From positions 186,470 to 250,469 of the forward strand of contig QKWP01000342.1 of assembly GCA_003550325.1 (NCBI GenBank): DNA of 64,000 bases. The letters are read 5' to 3'. Positions within the stretch are counted from its first letter, which is position 1. Every line of letters starts with the position of its first letter. This document shows positions 1 to 12,387 of this stretch, in pieces. The notes below the pieces were generated by a model that saw nothing but the letters and a program-made list of their open reading frames with translations, searched no databases and had not been told where the DNA came from. The DNA is from Gigaspora rosea. Lineage: Eukaryota; Glomeromycota; Glomeromycetes; Diversisporales; Gigasporaceae. The position numbers and the translations under genes are program-made.

Positions 1-658
1 TTTTACAATGTTTCTTTATATAAAAATGTTAAGATACAAAAAAATAGGATTTTTTAAAAATTAAAATTTTAAATAAACACCTCATTTCTGAAACAACTGT
101 ATTGCTAACACTAATTATCGACTTAATGAAAGTGTTCTCTAAGTTCTAAAGCATATAGAATTAAATTTTTATAAAATTCTAAAGGGTTCAAGAATGCATC
201 GAGATATAATAATTTTAATTATTATTTTTTATTTTTTGTTTACAGGCAACTAAAATATCAAAGTATTTTTAAAACAACTTAATAAAATTTTCTAAAAATC
301 TCAAATTATATGCAAATCATCATGGCAAACAACTTTACTTATTGCACAAAGACCAATTCGCATATAAAAAAAATCAGTTTTATATGCAGCTACGATCATT
401 AACAAATCAGGTTAGATCTTCATAATATTAAAAATCCGGTGACCACTGGCAGGGGAGTGTACAATAATAAATATTGTTTAGGAAACAAAATGTATTTACT
501 CTAAAATTTTAGTAAATCAGTTGATATTTTATTGATAAATTTTTATTTTACATTATACAAAAAAAATTACAAATTTTTAGCTATATTTGTAAATATGTAA
601 AATAAAAATTTATACTAATAAAATGTTATTTGATTTGTATGAAAGATTTAAAAAGATA
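1..658. other. AT-rich DNA, nothing recognised
   Basis: No coding pattern, terminal inverted repeat or tandem repeat was found here. The stretch ends at the TA target of the next element. Confidence 0.5.
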
Positions 659-2821
659 CAGTCTTTCCTCCCTATAGTCACCAAGTTGGTTACATCCTAT
701 TATGGTAATTGTTTAAAGGTGTGACTATAATAAATACCTTGTATAGTTATATAAATATATGCCAATAAGTATTTAATATAATATGTAGTTGTACTATATT
801 AAAATACTATTAAAAAATTTAAAATGTTTAATAGTAAATAACTTTTAATCTAGTAGTCCAATTTAGAAGAAATAATTACTAGAGTGGTTTTTTCAATGAG
901 ACCACTCTAATAAGTCTACAATTGTTTAAGTCTAATCAAAGAACCAAGGATTTTGCACTCAGATATTAAATTTAATCAATTCTTAAATATTCCTTAAATT
1001 ATCCAGTTTAAACAGGCAAATTTGTCTGCTTAAATTTTATAAATTTATATCTGATCTATTTTTTTAAAAATAAAAATATTTTATAATTTTTTTTAAATAA
1101 ACCTATGATTATATACTATTTAAACTTCTTTTTATTTGCTTAATATTTATAAAAAATTTGAAGTTATTTATAAAAGAAAAATTTATAATTTCTTAAAAAA
1201 ATTTTAATTTTAAAAATTTTTTCTTTTTTTTTAGTTTTACTTAATAAAAATATAAATTTGACCCCTATTACTTTAATCCAAAATTGTAGGCAAATTAAAA
1301 TTATACTACTTTTATTATTAAAACTTTTATAACTTATTAAGTAAAATTTAAAGTTTACTTTGTATAGTGCAGAAAAGTTTAACTAGAGATTGTTTCAATT
1401 TTGTATATGTAGTGTAACCTTAATTAGCCAATCAAATTGCTATAATAGGTAATACAAATCTAATTAAAATTTTTTTTAAAAAAATTTATTATTTAAATTT
1501 GAATTTTGATTGGTCAAAAATTTTTTTATAATAAAAATCAAAGTTTTTGATTGGTCAAATTTAAAAATCATATACATTTCAATTTTTATTTTTATTAATA
1601 TAAAAATAATCTAACTTTAAGGGTAGAGTGAACGTAGATCATTTTTCATATAATCTATATGGTATATCAAATTTTTATATAGTAAATAAAAAAATGCTTC
1701 TGATAAATTTTTTTAAGTTCTTGACCAATTTGTATAAAATTTATATAATAGGTAGTTTAAATAGTTTGTTTAAAATAATGAAGTTGCACAATATCCATTG
1801 CTTTAAAAAAAATCAACTTTACATATAATTAAATTTTTGTAGGATGCTATATGATTTTTGTAGGTTGTACAAAGAATTGATTGGTCAGATCATATGATGT
1901 TTACATGTAAATCATATGATATCATATAAATTGGTTACACAAAGTTGATTTACAATCGATTTTATATGAAATTGGAAATTTGTACACCCTACCCTTAAAA
2001 GCTATTAACTTCTTATAGAGGTTATATTTTTTAAAATCTGACTGGTAATTTTATAGAACTTGTCACAAAATTACCAGTTAGTTTTTTAAAATTTTAATTT
2101 TTTAAAGAGTTAATAGATTTTAAAGTCATCTATTATATTGGTGAGTTAAGGTTTTCTGCACCATAGTAACTAAAAAATTTTTCTTCAAAAACATATAAAA
2201 TTTTAAAAACTTTTTAAAATTTTAATAGTAAAACTAAAAAATAAGTTTTATTAAAAATGTAATATCTTTATCAAAATTAAAGATAGAATAATAAAATTTG
2301 AATATATTAAATAAAGGGATCAAGCTTAAATAAATTTTAAGAAAACTCAAAAAATCTTTTCAAAAATAATTTAAGTGAGCAAATTTGCCTGCTAGACATT
2401 TTAAAGAATAAAGTGATACATATCTTCAATGATCTCAGAAACTTGAATTAGATTTTGATAATTTTGAACTCATTAGAATCATCTCATTGAGATAAACATT
2501 TTGGTAGTTGTTTCATTCAAATCAGGTTATTGGATCAAAAGTTATTTGCAATTAAACCTTTACGAACATTAATAAATAATATATATGAATATAATTATTG
2601 GCCAATTAGATATTATAATCCATATTTAGTTAGAATTGGTGACTATAATAAGGTTTATTATTAATAAATTTATTAAAAACCAAATTTTTATAGTGATAGT
2701 AATTATAAGTGATTTGTGACTATAATGAGGTTTTTTACTATGTTTTAAGTCTGTCATGCAATATTGGGTGCTTAAATAAAGGCGTGACTATATAGAGTGT
2801 GACTATAGAAAGAGACAACTG
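659..2821. mobile_element. Non-autonomous Tigger/pogo-like element, 2.16 kb
   Basis: The ends are related inverted repeats: CAGTCTTTCCTCCCTATAGT on the left and, read inward from the right, CAGTTGTCTCTTTCTATAGT. TA dinucleotides flank both ends (657-658 and 2822-2823), as for Tc1/mariner/pogo transposition. GTGACTATA motifs recur inside near both ends, like subterminal transposase sites. No transposase is visible. It carries a nested TTAA-flanked MITE (1621-1994), and a hairpin near 883-910 pairs AGAGTGGT with ACCACTCT. A similar right end near 7060-7093 shows a second relic of this family. Confidence 0.65.
1621..1994. mobile_element. TTAA-flanked MITE, copy A
   Basis: This 374-bp element lies between TTAA at 1617-1620 and TTAA at 1995-1998. 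Its ends are GGGTAG and CTACCC. It shares nearly all of its interior with copy D (54086-54444), including the AAATCATATGA palindromes. TTAA duplication with short GGGTAG ends suggests a piggyBac-type family, an inference because no transposase is present. It sits inside the 659-2821 element, so it is the younger of the two. Confidence 0.75.
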
Positions 2822-2872
2822 TATATTTTATTCTTCTGAACAACTTTAATTATTGCATAAAAGTTAATTTAA

Positions 2873-3237
2873 AGGTAGGGCAAACATAGATTAATTTTTA
2901 TATAATTTATATAGTACAACAAAATTTTATATAAAAAGCAAAAATATTTTCTAATAAAACTTTTTACATTTATAGCCAATATTTACCAAAATTTTGTAGT
3001 ATATAATTTGAAGTTTTGTATTTGTTATAGTAAAATTTTAAACCCTATTTTATTTAAAAAAATTTACTTTTATATATTGGTAAAAAAAACTTAGTTGAAC
3101 CAAATTTTCTTAGATTACACAAAATTGTTCATTCTAATTGGTTAAATTTATATTGTTTACAATCCTAATTGGTCAATTGCCTGATTTTATATAATTACAA
3201 CATAATCACTAGTAAAAATAATCTATATTTACCTACT
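2873..3237. mobile_element. TTAA-flanked MITE, copy B (divergent)
   Basis: The 365-bp element starts AGGTAGGGC after TTAA (2869-2872) and ends ACCTACT before TTAA (3238-3241). Length, ends and general layout match copies A, C and D, but the interior is more diverged. Confidence 0.6.
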
Positions 3238-3656
3238 TTAATTAGTAAAATTTTGACTTTTCTATATAGCAACTATTTATGAACATATATAAATGTGATT
3301 GTAAAAAGGTAATTTTATTACAGTCGCACTCCCCTAAGTGCATGCCCTTGGGACCGGACATAATTATGCACTTAGAGGGGGTATGCATTTATAGAATACC
3401 CTCTCTAAATGCATGCCTTAGGAATTGGATATAAATATGCATTTAGAGAATATTAATTTATAAAATTAATAATTCATTTAATGTAATAAAAATTCAAATT
3501 AATATAAAAAAAAGTATAGTAAACTTTAATTTATTTAAAGAAAACATAAGAATTAAAAATATACAGTAGTAGCTAAGTATATTTAATACGTATAATACTG
3601 TACGTGTATATGTATGTACATATGTACAGTATCAGATATGTGCATATTAGAGATTG

Positions 3657-3731
3657 GAATTGAAATCCATTTTTCTTATGTTAAAATCGGTCTAAACTAG
3701 TTTTAACATAAGAAAAATGAATTTCGATTTC
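3657..3731. repeat. Hairpin inside the Tigger element
   Basis: Arms 3657-3686 and 3701-3731 are almost perfect inverted copies around a 14-nt spacer; the core is TTTTTCTTATGTTAAAA. It may be a nested foldback or a structural part of the transposon. Confidence 0.7.
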
Positions 3732-3864
3732 AAAAATTTTAAATTTAAACAAAAAGTCGACTCGAGATAAGAGCTTTGCAGGTATAGTATAAAATTAGCA
3801 ATTGAATTTGTTGTAGCGAATTAAAAATAGATATTTCAGAATTAATCATGGGGGAATTTCAGAA

Positions 3865-4065
3865 TTAGTTGTGGGGAATTTTAGAATTAATTGTGGGAAT
3901 TTCAAGTAAGCTATTTATCAATAAAGAACGCCTTGCTGAATCTAGTAATGCAGGCATAACGGTAATACTATGATAACAGGTAAAAACAGTTGATATTCCA
4001 TTTTTAGAAGGTAATTGAAATGCGACTCTACTACCACGTGCTATTTTAATCAAGCATGATATCAT
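3865..4065 (-). other. Unassigned 66-codon ORF in transposon left arm
   Basis: A short open frame on the minus strand, opposite to the transposase. I do not recognise it. It has no partner exon or motif and could be captured sequence or chance. Confidence 0.15.
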
Positions 4066-4564
4066 TCAAAAACGAGAGTTTGAGCCACAAAAATTTTTTA
4101 ATTGGTAATTGTACACAATTGAGGGCAAATTTGAGCGAATTGACACGTTATTTACAAATCATCTTACATTTTTCATCTTTTTTTTATTAAACCCTCCTGA
4201 GGGGACGCCAGATAGTGTACTTTATTTAGTCACTTTTCATCATTATAGATTCACCCAATTCGGATTACTCATATTATATATTAAATTTAAAATTTGTACC
4301 TTCATCAATTATTAAATTGCTCCAATAAAGTACAATGATATCGATAGATATCGATTTGATTTAATACATGCTACTCTAATAAATCCAATGGCCTTATTTA
4401 AACTTATCCGATTAAATGCTTTATTAACTTATTTGTAAAAACGACACCTTTAAAGCAAAAAAAAATCAATTAAAAAAACCCTTTTGATCATATACGTTAA
4501 AAATAGTATAAAAAAACTCTTAATACTTATCCCTGTATAATCAACTTTTTTTTTTTTAGAAACA

Positions 4565-6327
4565 ATGCCCAAGAGAACAACTCTTACTGATGCACAAAAA
4601 TGCGATTTTTGTGTTTATGCTCATGAAAATAAAAGAACTCAGTCTCAATACGTTAAATGGATTGAGGACAAGTGGAATCTTACAATTGATGAAAGCACAG
4701 TTTCGTGTATTTTAAAAACAAGTGATCAATAAATTGGAAATGAAATTGTTAATTCGAATGCAAAGCGTCACAGAACCACTACTTATCCAGAACTTGATCT
4801 TGCCCTTAAAGAGTTCGTGCTGATTTATCAGCATCGAACTGTTTTAAGTGATGCTTTGCTTATTGAAAAAGCAAAAGCACTTGCTGATGGTTTGGAAATT
4901 CCTCAAGAAGCGCTAAACTTCCCCCCTGGCTGGCTTTATAAATTTAAAAGTCGAAATGGTATTTGTCTACGTAAATTTCAAGAAGAGGCTGCGCCTGCTG
5001 ATGAGGTAGCAATTGATGAAATGTTGCCTTTAATAAAAAATAAGTGTGCGAATTACCCTATTGAAAAAATTTACAACATGGATAAAACGGGTCTTTTCTA
5101 TCGGTATAAACTTCTCATCTATGTGAATATAATTTAATGGATTTGAGACTTTTTTTTAATTATTTTAATAAAATTTATCTTTAGGTTGGAACCTGATAGG
5201 ACATTGGCAACTCAATGTCTTTCGGGACGTAAAATAAGCAAGGAACGCCTCTCAATTGCACTTTGTGCAAACGCGGATGGCTTACATAAATTTAATCCCC
5301 TTGTAATTGGAAAATACAAAAAACCGCGTTGCTTTAAAAATATCAATATCAGTAATTTGTCTATGACATACAGAAATAATGCTAAGGCTTGGATGATTAC
5401 TTCCCTCTTCCAGAAATGGATTAAAGAATTTGATTGCCAAGTCGGTCTTAAGTATCATGGTCAACGTGTGCTCTTACTTCTCGACAACTGCACTAGTCAT
5501 GATATTACTGGTATTACTCTCCAATATACTGACATTTCATTTTTACCTCCAAACACGACTTCAAAAATCCAGCCCATGGATGCAGGAATTATTGTAAGCT
5601 TCAAAAGGCATTATCGTCATCTTCATATTCGGTAAGCTTTTAGATTTTTATTTTTTTAAAAAAAAATAAAAAAAATACTTTTATACATACGTACGTACAA
5701 ATTTGAATCTAAAAATTTATAATTTTTTTAAGTTGGATGCTACAAGAAATCGAAAATGGAAAGCATACAGAAAATTTAAAAATGAACGTGTTACAAGCTA
5801 TCCATTTTCTTATTCAAAGTTGGGATGAAGTTAGCACCAGTACAATTCGGAATTGTTGGTCACACACAAAAATTCTTCCTGCAGATACCAGCTTCTATTT
5901 AAGAAGTCCCTCAGAAGATTTGCGTCGAACTGCAGATCCTGTACTTAATGATATTTTGAAAGCAATTGAAACTCTCGACCTTCCAGATCCTATGCCAGTT
6001 GAAGAATTTTTGGCAATTCCCGAAGAAAACATCGTTTATGAAGTTCCTTCGGATGACCAAGTTATTACCGATCTTGTTGAAACATTTAGAGCTGATGAAC
6101 CAACAACTATTGAATTGGAAGGTATAGATGATAGTCATGAAATTCCTATAGTTAGTGCTAATACGGCAAATGTGAGTTTGGAAACCATGCGTACATTTTT
6201 GCTTCAGCAAAATGATACTGAAAAATACGTTAATGCCCTAAAAAAAGTAGAAAAATTTATTAAAAAAGTTAAAGTGACCCAAATGCAACAACGTAAAATT
6301 GATCAATTTTTTACGGAAGAAAATTAA
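4565..6327 (+). pseudogene. pogo/Tigger DDE transposase, one premature stop
   Basis: Three exons fit: 4565-5103, 5185-5631 and 5733-6327. Two GT-AG introns (5104-5184 and 5632-5732) keep the frame exactly across both junctions, giving about 526 codons. The N-terminus looks like a Psq/CENP-B helix-turn-helix, followed by a CENP-B-type second DNA-binding region and a DDE_1 catalytic domain. Catalytic residues are visible: D173 (NMDKTG), D280 (LLLLDNCTSH) and D312 (KIQPMDAG), a DD31D spacing. The only defect seen is an in-frame TAA at 4730-4732 (codon 56). Initiation at a downstream codon would lose the first DNA-binding helix. Family knowledge supports a cut-and-paste enzyme acting on the flanking CAGTCGCAC repeats. 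Confidence 0.85.
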
Positions 6328-6879
6328 TTCATTTTAAATGTTTCATTCAATCTAATAAGGCTCTAGGATTTTTTGGGTTGGTTGCATATAAAAAAAGATC
6401 CGGTTTATAAATTTTAGTAAATTTTTTTGTAATAGATAAGATATTATACAGTACGTTTAACAATACTTATCTGTATATAGACTCATTTGAACGTTTTTTG
6501 GTAGGCGTTTTTTGGTGGGCCAAGATTGTTATGCGAAACGATCTAAAATAAAGTTTAAAAAATTATATTTTTTTACTTTTACTTCGCATAAAATGTATAA
6601 AAAATGTTCGCTAGGATTTAAATTGTGCAAATATAAATCTAGTTAAGGTATCGTGCCAACAATAGAATACAGAATATTATATGCGTTATGATTGGTCAGT
6701 TTTTAAGTTTAGTCACGTGCATGCATTTACGGGGAATGCATATTATGTTTGGTACCCCGGAATTTTGTGCATATGCAGAATATCGAAGGTGACTAAGTCC
6801 TGAGCTCGGGACCAAGCTTTGGTTTGCATATAGAGAGAGTTTGCACTTAGGGGGCATGCACTTAGGGGGTGCGACTGTA

Positions 6880-8180
6880 TTAAAATTGCCCAACAAGTTC
6901 TAAAAAATGTGATAGTAATTACAAATTCCTAATTAGTAATCTCAAAATACAAAAAGCTACAATTAATTATCAAAGAAGAAATAAATTCATATATAGCATA
7001 ATTGTAACTATATAAAGGTATTTTTAATTAAAAAATAGTATAATATTTTAGTGTAATTATATAGAGTTAGTGACTATATAGGATATAGAGAAATAACTGT
7101 AACTATATATTAATAAAATTATTTAGTTTTTGTTTAATAATCTAATAATAAGGTAGCTGGGCAACACAGTCATGCTAGAAACCAGGAACGAAGGTGTATA
7201 GTCCATATAAACGTAAATAGAAAATAAAAATACCATATTTTGAATATCTAATAAATCAAAATATTTAATTGTTAATATAGCACTAGTGTAATTGGAGGTG
7301 CTACATGCCTCTTTTATTTATTACATTTGTAGTGAAATATAGTATAAATTGAATTATCATAATTTCACTGTAAAAAATCATGGTTTATATAATGTGTTAA
7401 TTTATTACATTTGCATTAAAATATAGTATAAACTGAAAATTATCATAAGTAGCATATACATATATGCAGTATTACAGTAATCGAACAGGATCGCATACTT
7501 GTGATTCTATATTAATTTGGAAGCACTCCGGCATACAATACTGGATACTGAACTTTATTGGCCTTTTAGTATGATATACAGCATACATCAGTGCATTTGA
7601 TATATAATTAATTTAGCTATTTGCAGGGTCAGCCAGTGGTCTCCCACCCGTATACGCAGGCCGGCTGTTGACCCAAGAATTTGCAGTCAAGCTATTGCTG
7701 CTTGAGATTGGTGCTTAAGATTAGTTAGTGGTTTCCCATCTGCATGATGCAGACCAGCTGTGGACTTGTATTGTTGCAAAATGGCAAGATTCAGTAGAGT
7801 AGGGAGGGCTGGGTGCAAATTTGCTTTCTTTCTGGGGCTGCAGTAGTTCATCCTAACGTGCATGCACTTTATAACTGTATTGATCTTTATCATGTTAGTT
7901 TTTATATTAAACGTCAGAATTAGGCAATTGATATTAAATCACTTATCTTTTTCCTGTGATTGAACCGGTTTTCTACTGTCAGTATCCTGGTCTTTTCATG
8001 TATTAGTCGCCACCTGGGCCTCCCTGTTTAGCTTCCTTTTTGATCTGTTGACTTTTCGTCAGCTTGAAAGCTAAAAATAGCGATAGATTTCTTAAATCTG
8101 TATTGAAGATTATGCTTATTCATGTGCAAAATGTTAAAATTTGCTAATTGATGAGCGATCTACAGACTAATGAGTCAAAC
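6880..8180. other. Intergenic repeats: Tigger relic end, short duplications
   Basis: GTGACTATATAGG...ATAACTGTA near 7060-7093 looks like the right end of another Tigger relic. A segment of about 50 bp at 7312 recurs at 7398, an 86-bp tandem duplication. A motif CAGCCAGTGGTCTCCCACC (7630) recurs diverged near 7721. About 75 nt at 7150-7222 recur at 61340-61417. No gene was found. Confidence 0.45.
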
Positions 8181-9180
8181 TAGGGCTGTTAATCTATCCA
8201 GGGATTGGGCCGGTCCGGTCCTTTTTAGAACGGACCGAAAGGACCATCGGTCCTAATAGTAAATAACAAATAAATTTAATATTATTATTATATTATGCAT
8301 TTTGAAACAACTATTAAATGTTGTTTTTGGTTAAAATTTAATTACAAACCCTTAGTTTGTTAAACAAAATTTACACCACGTTTAATGTATAATGAGAACA
8401 GGCTGTTGTTAATGTTAATAAATAGAGAAATTTATAAATGAAGCAATAGTGTAATCAGTTGATTTACAATTTGTGTGCGAAATAACACCTTATGGGCATT
8501 ATTTTGGAACACGAGTTTGAAACAAGCTAATGATTAATTTAGCTGAGGATTTTTAATAATTTGCATTTGACTAAATTAACTATTATCTTGCCTCAAACTC
8601 GTGTTCCAAACAATGCCTATAAGTAAATACAAGATTATGCTATTATGTCTACTAGTGTTCCATGTGAACAACTATTTAGCTTAGCTGGATTAACAGTTAC
8701 TAAATTACGAAATTCTCTTGATAATGAAACAGGTAGGGCTGTTTTGTATTTAAATCTTGGTTTACTGAAGACTTACCATTCAAAATTTTTTTCCTGCTAG
8801 CAGATTATTTTATATACGTATATAATTTTATTGTACTTATAAAATACGTATAAAACTTTTATACTATAACATTTTACTGATTAAAATTTTTTTTGATTTT
8901 AACTTGGAAATAACCCGAGACTAGTATTATATTTATTTTTTATATTTTGTTTTATTAAATATATAGTTTATAAATTTTTAAATATTTGACAGGCATGTAA
9001 ATGCTAACAATATTATATTAATAAGTATTTTTTTTTATACAAGTAACGACTGATCGGTTTGTTAATTTACTTTAATATTTTCATATACCGGATTAAGACA
9101 ATTCTTGTCTTGAATCAGTTATCTGAAAATTATTTCGCTATTGTCTTTGATGATCAGTGATTATCATTTAATCAACCCAA
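8181..9180 (+). mobile_element. Degraded hAT element (right boundary uncertain)
   Basis: The left end TAGGGCTGTTAAT resembles hAT termini. The segment contains a GGTCCGGTCC-rich block, an inverted repeat at 8494-8620 (GGAACACGAGTTTGAAAC paired with a diverged reverse copy), and the tail of a hAT transposase. I could not identify a matching right end. Confidence 0.4.
8633..8800 (+). pseudogene. hAT transposase C-terminal dimerisation domain, fragment
   Basis: Frame 8633-8800 encodes 55 residues ending at TAG. The segment SVPCEQLFSLAGLTVTKLRN is the hallmark of the hAT family C-terminal dimerisation region, normally the last part of a much larger transposase. The catalytic RNase H-like fold is missing, so this is a truncated remnant of the surrounding hAT element. 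Confidence 0.8.
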
Positions 9181-9585
9181 TAAAAAATCCTATGAAAAAA
9201 AATGAAAATTGCAAAAATCAAGTAAATAGACAAATTAATTTGCAATGGGTTACCAATTTTTGCGTCTAAATTTCTTGCTTTTAATATTATTAGTTATTGC
9301 AGCTATGATATTTCTTATATTGTAGTCTTATCGTTATATTTAAACTATAAACTATAATTATATATTTACACATTTGTAAATCTATGCCATATAAGAATAC
9401 TGACATAAGGCGTGATAAATTCGCATGTGAAGAATAATAGCGTGATGAAATAATGCGTGAAAAATAACCAAAATTTGACGAATAAGTCATGCGGACCAAC
9501 AAACTTAAGAATTTGCAGACAAATACCACTCCAAACAGCATAAAACTATGCACTCATTGCATTCGTTCCTGGTATTATTATTTTA
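8801..9585. other. AT-rich DNA with a 24-nt dispersed repeat
   Basis: The word at 9143-9166 (starting GTCTTTGATGATCAGTGATT) is repeated exactly at 25003-25026. CTTGAATCAG lies close to both copies. No gene was recognised. Confidence 0.4.
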
Positions 9586-10634
9586 GGGTAATGCTATTTA
9601 CAAGAACTCCGAACATCTCTCATATAGGTCATAACTGGATTTTGGCCAATTTTGACCTAATTTGCTAAAAATGACTATTTATTTATTTAAATAACTTTTG
9701 ATCCTATGATCGGAATTGAATGATTTTTTTTGTTAGATGCGCCTCACTGAGAGCTTCATTTTAAAAAAAAGCTCGTTCAAATTGGGCCACTGGATGCCAA
9801 AATAATTGCCAAAGACTGATTTTTTGCTTTTCAAATTTTGGGGGTTTTTGCTGAAATGCGTAATGTATGACCTCTGTACTACATGTCTGGGGTCCTTATT
9901 TTCACCATGGTTTTTGCTATTTCTACCATGGATTTTATGTAACATTAAATTAGATCATCAATCAACCTTTTCTATTTGCACCATGGTATAGTTACACAAA
10001 AATTAAAAAATCTTAATTTGCACCCCTACATGTTGTTAATCCACAAAAAAGTGTGTTTTTATTGGTACAACATGAAATAGTCCAAGGTTATACAAAATTG
10101 CAAAAATCTGGCCCGCATTATGTTAAGGCCTTAAAAAATTAGGTAAGAGTTGGCCCGCATTATAAAATTAGGATTAGGTTTATCCCGCATTATAAAATTA
10201 GGTTAGCAGGCCTACTAAATTAGGTTGCCAAAATAATTCTTGTATAACGTTACATGATATTAACGGTGCAAGTAACTGTTAATTTACAAAAAAAGTTGAG
10301 TTTTTATTGGTGCAACATGAAAATAGCCCAAGGTTACACAAAATTGCAAAAATCTGGCCCGCATTATATTAAGGCCTTAAAAAATTAGGGCAAGGGTTGG
10401 CCCAAATTATGAAATTAGGGTTAGGATTAGGGTTAGGATTAGGGTTATAAAATTAGGTTAGCAGGCCTACTAGATTACCAAAACAAGATTTGTGTTATGT
10501 TACACAATATTAACAGCGTGAATAACTGTTAATTTACAAAAAAATGTGAGTTTTTATTGGTGCAACATATATTACCATGGTACATGAAATCCTTGGTGCA
10601 AATAGCAAAAACTATGTTGTAAATAGTAGTACCC
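9586..10634. mobile_element. Inverted-repeat element with internal 247-bp repeats
   Basis: The ends GGGTAATGCTATTTACAA and GGGTACTACTATTTACAA (read inward) are inverted repeats. Flanks TTATTTTA and ATATTTTA resemble an 8-bp target duplication. Inside the ends, CCATGG-containing stretches also pair in inverse order (near 9900-9945 and 10570-10620). It contains a CTCACTGAG palindrome (about 9697-9796) and 2.3 tandem copies of a 247-bp unit. No coding capacity was seen. Confidence 0.6.
10034..10580. repeat. Tandem repeat, ~247-bp unit, 2.3 copies, with TTAGGG-like motifs
   Basis: GTTAATYYACAAAAAA starts units near 10034, 10278 and 10528, and each unit carries CAAAAATCTGGCCC. The second unit expands into alternating TTAGGG and TTAGGA words at about 10420-10450, resembling the common fungal telomere repeat but interstitial. 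Confidence 0.7.
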
Positions 10635-10704
10635 ATATTTTATTGTACAGTATAAATATATTAAAAATATAAAATGCATATATTGTATTAAATACTATAT
10701 ATAA

Positions 10705-11948
10705 GGAGTATGGCGACATAGAGAAGATGTCTAGTTGTCACCTCCCAAGCGGCAGGTCTAGAGTTCAAATCCCACTGGAGACAAATTGGAAAATAGGCCT
10801 GTGTTACGGTAACATTTGTTCATTGATCGGTGGGTATATTACCTGTAACCTTGGTACCACCATCTTGAATGGGATCATCAGCGCAGTTGTGTAAGTACAC
10901 AGACAAATCCAAGGGACTGAAACAATTGAAACCCATTTGGCAAGCCCCGAGTAGAGAGGTAACAAAGATCCTTCTATGGTGCTACAGAAGCCAGAGATGA
11001 CACCAACCTGGCCGCCGGAGTCGTACCGGAGGAAAAGGACTTATGTTTTGGAAGTAGGTACCAAGAAAAGGCAGACTATCAGCACATAAAGCCAGGCAAA
11101 CCAATCCTTCTGAGCCAACTGGCTTGGTAGTTTGGGAGAGATCAGTTAAAGTTGAAGGCGCCAGATGTGAGTACAGGAGATCAGAATGAACCCTACAAGG
11201 GCAGACAGAACTGACTGACCAACAAGAAGTGGAAACATAGAGGTGTGTACGTGTCAAGGCCCAACGGAGCTCTGGGTGTACCCATATTGGAGTCTTAGGA
11301 TGTTAAAAGGATCTGGGACCACCAGTAACAGGTATAACTGGTATAAGTGCATATAGTGGTAGATCGGGTTGGCCGAGCCTCATGATGCCATCCAACTACA
11401 TCAGGGACTGGAAGCTTCGGCGAAACATGCCTGGGTACTCGTCACCATAGCGGGAAGTACAGTCGTTCACATATTTCTGAATTCGGAATGCCAAATCCTA
11501 GGTCCCCAAGTCGCAGAAAAATTGGCTAGTTGCAGCAGCATGCAGGCTTGAGATACTTACCCAATGTAGTAGAGGCAGCTGTATGGCTTGAGATACGAAC
11601 TCCCGAGAAGTACGCTAGTAAGCAACTTGGTACACCAATTTGGAAGCAGAAAGTGCCTACCTGGAACTACATACACCAAATTGGAAGTGACGATATTAGG
11701 AAATATGAGTAAAGTAGTGGACATGTGAATACTAACGGTTGGTTGGGGAAAAGGGACATCCAAAAAACAGGCTAGTTATCTAAATGGGAGTATGGTAGGC
11801 TCTGGTAGGTTTAGGTTATAGATAAATTAGTCCAAGTTTCGGTACTTAGTAGATAGTATAATAATTGTAAGCAATATATTGTAACGATTAATATACACTC
11901 AATAAAGTCCAGAGGTATGACCTCACCTTAATATTAAAAAAAAAAAAA
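10705..11948 (+). mobile_element. tRNA-headed SINE, family 1, full length 1.24 kb
   Basis: Perfect 16-bp target duplications (TAAATACTATATATAA) lie at 10689-10704 and 11949-11964. The head (about 10710-10785) is tRNA-like, with box A-like TAGAGAAGATG and box B AGTTCAAATCC at 10762-10772. The body shares CCTTGGTACCACCATCTTGA with the 33-kb copy and ends in an A-run after AATAAAG. At 1244 bp it is far longer than a usual SINE. Short ORFs inside show no recognisable protein, so I treat it as non-coding and mobilised by a LINE in trans. Confidence 0.82.
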
Positions 11949-12387
11949 TAAATACTATATATAATTTATTAATAAAATTTGGGTAATTAATTCTTACTTC
12001 TAACTCTAAATAAACCTATTCAGCACCCAAAAATACATATACAGTTGCCTCTCTCTTATCCGAACAGGCTGTTCCAAGAGGTTTTGTTCGGTTTAGAGAA
12101 AGTTCGTAATATAAAATTTTTTTTCTAAACCAAACTCTAATAAAAATTCAGTATATAAAGAGTTCTTCGTAAAAAAAAAAAAAATGGAGATGATTAATTT
12201 CTTAAACCATTTGATATATTATCTGGCATAGATCTCAAATATATATTCCACAAAATATGAAAAAAAATTTAAAAAAAAACCTGTTATGATTAATTTTTAC
12301 CAATTTTTGCATTTTTCTGATTTTTGCATTTTTCCAATTTTTGTATTTATTATCCTCCGGGTTACTATTATCTAACTTGGGTCCTTG

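Larger units (their letters stand above)
3321..6877 (+). mobile_element. pogo/Tigger-type DNA transposon, near-complete
   Basis: Inverted repeats of about 27 bp begin CAGTCGCAC, differ by one indel and include TAAGTGCATGCCC. They are flanked by TA at 3319-3320 and 6878-6879. Further TGCAYTTA motifs follow each end (3370-3450 and 6705-6850), as expected for subterminal binding sites. The only substantial gene is the transposase at 4565-6327. The left arm also holds a strong hairpin at 3657-3731. Length 3557 bp. Confidence 0.88.

Noticed and set aside
10400..10460. Chromosome end
   Set aside because: Only a few mixed TTAGGG/TTAGGA words occur, inside an element and with sequence continuing on both sides.
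10705..10785. Possible tRNA gene
   Set aside because: Box A and B words exist but the cloverleaf is poor, and the segment heads a retroposon with an A-tail and target duplications. The same applies to 33041-33120 and 52625-52705.
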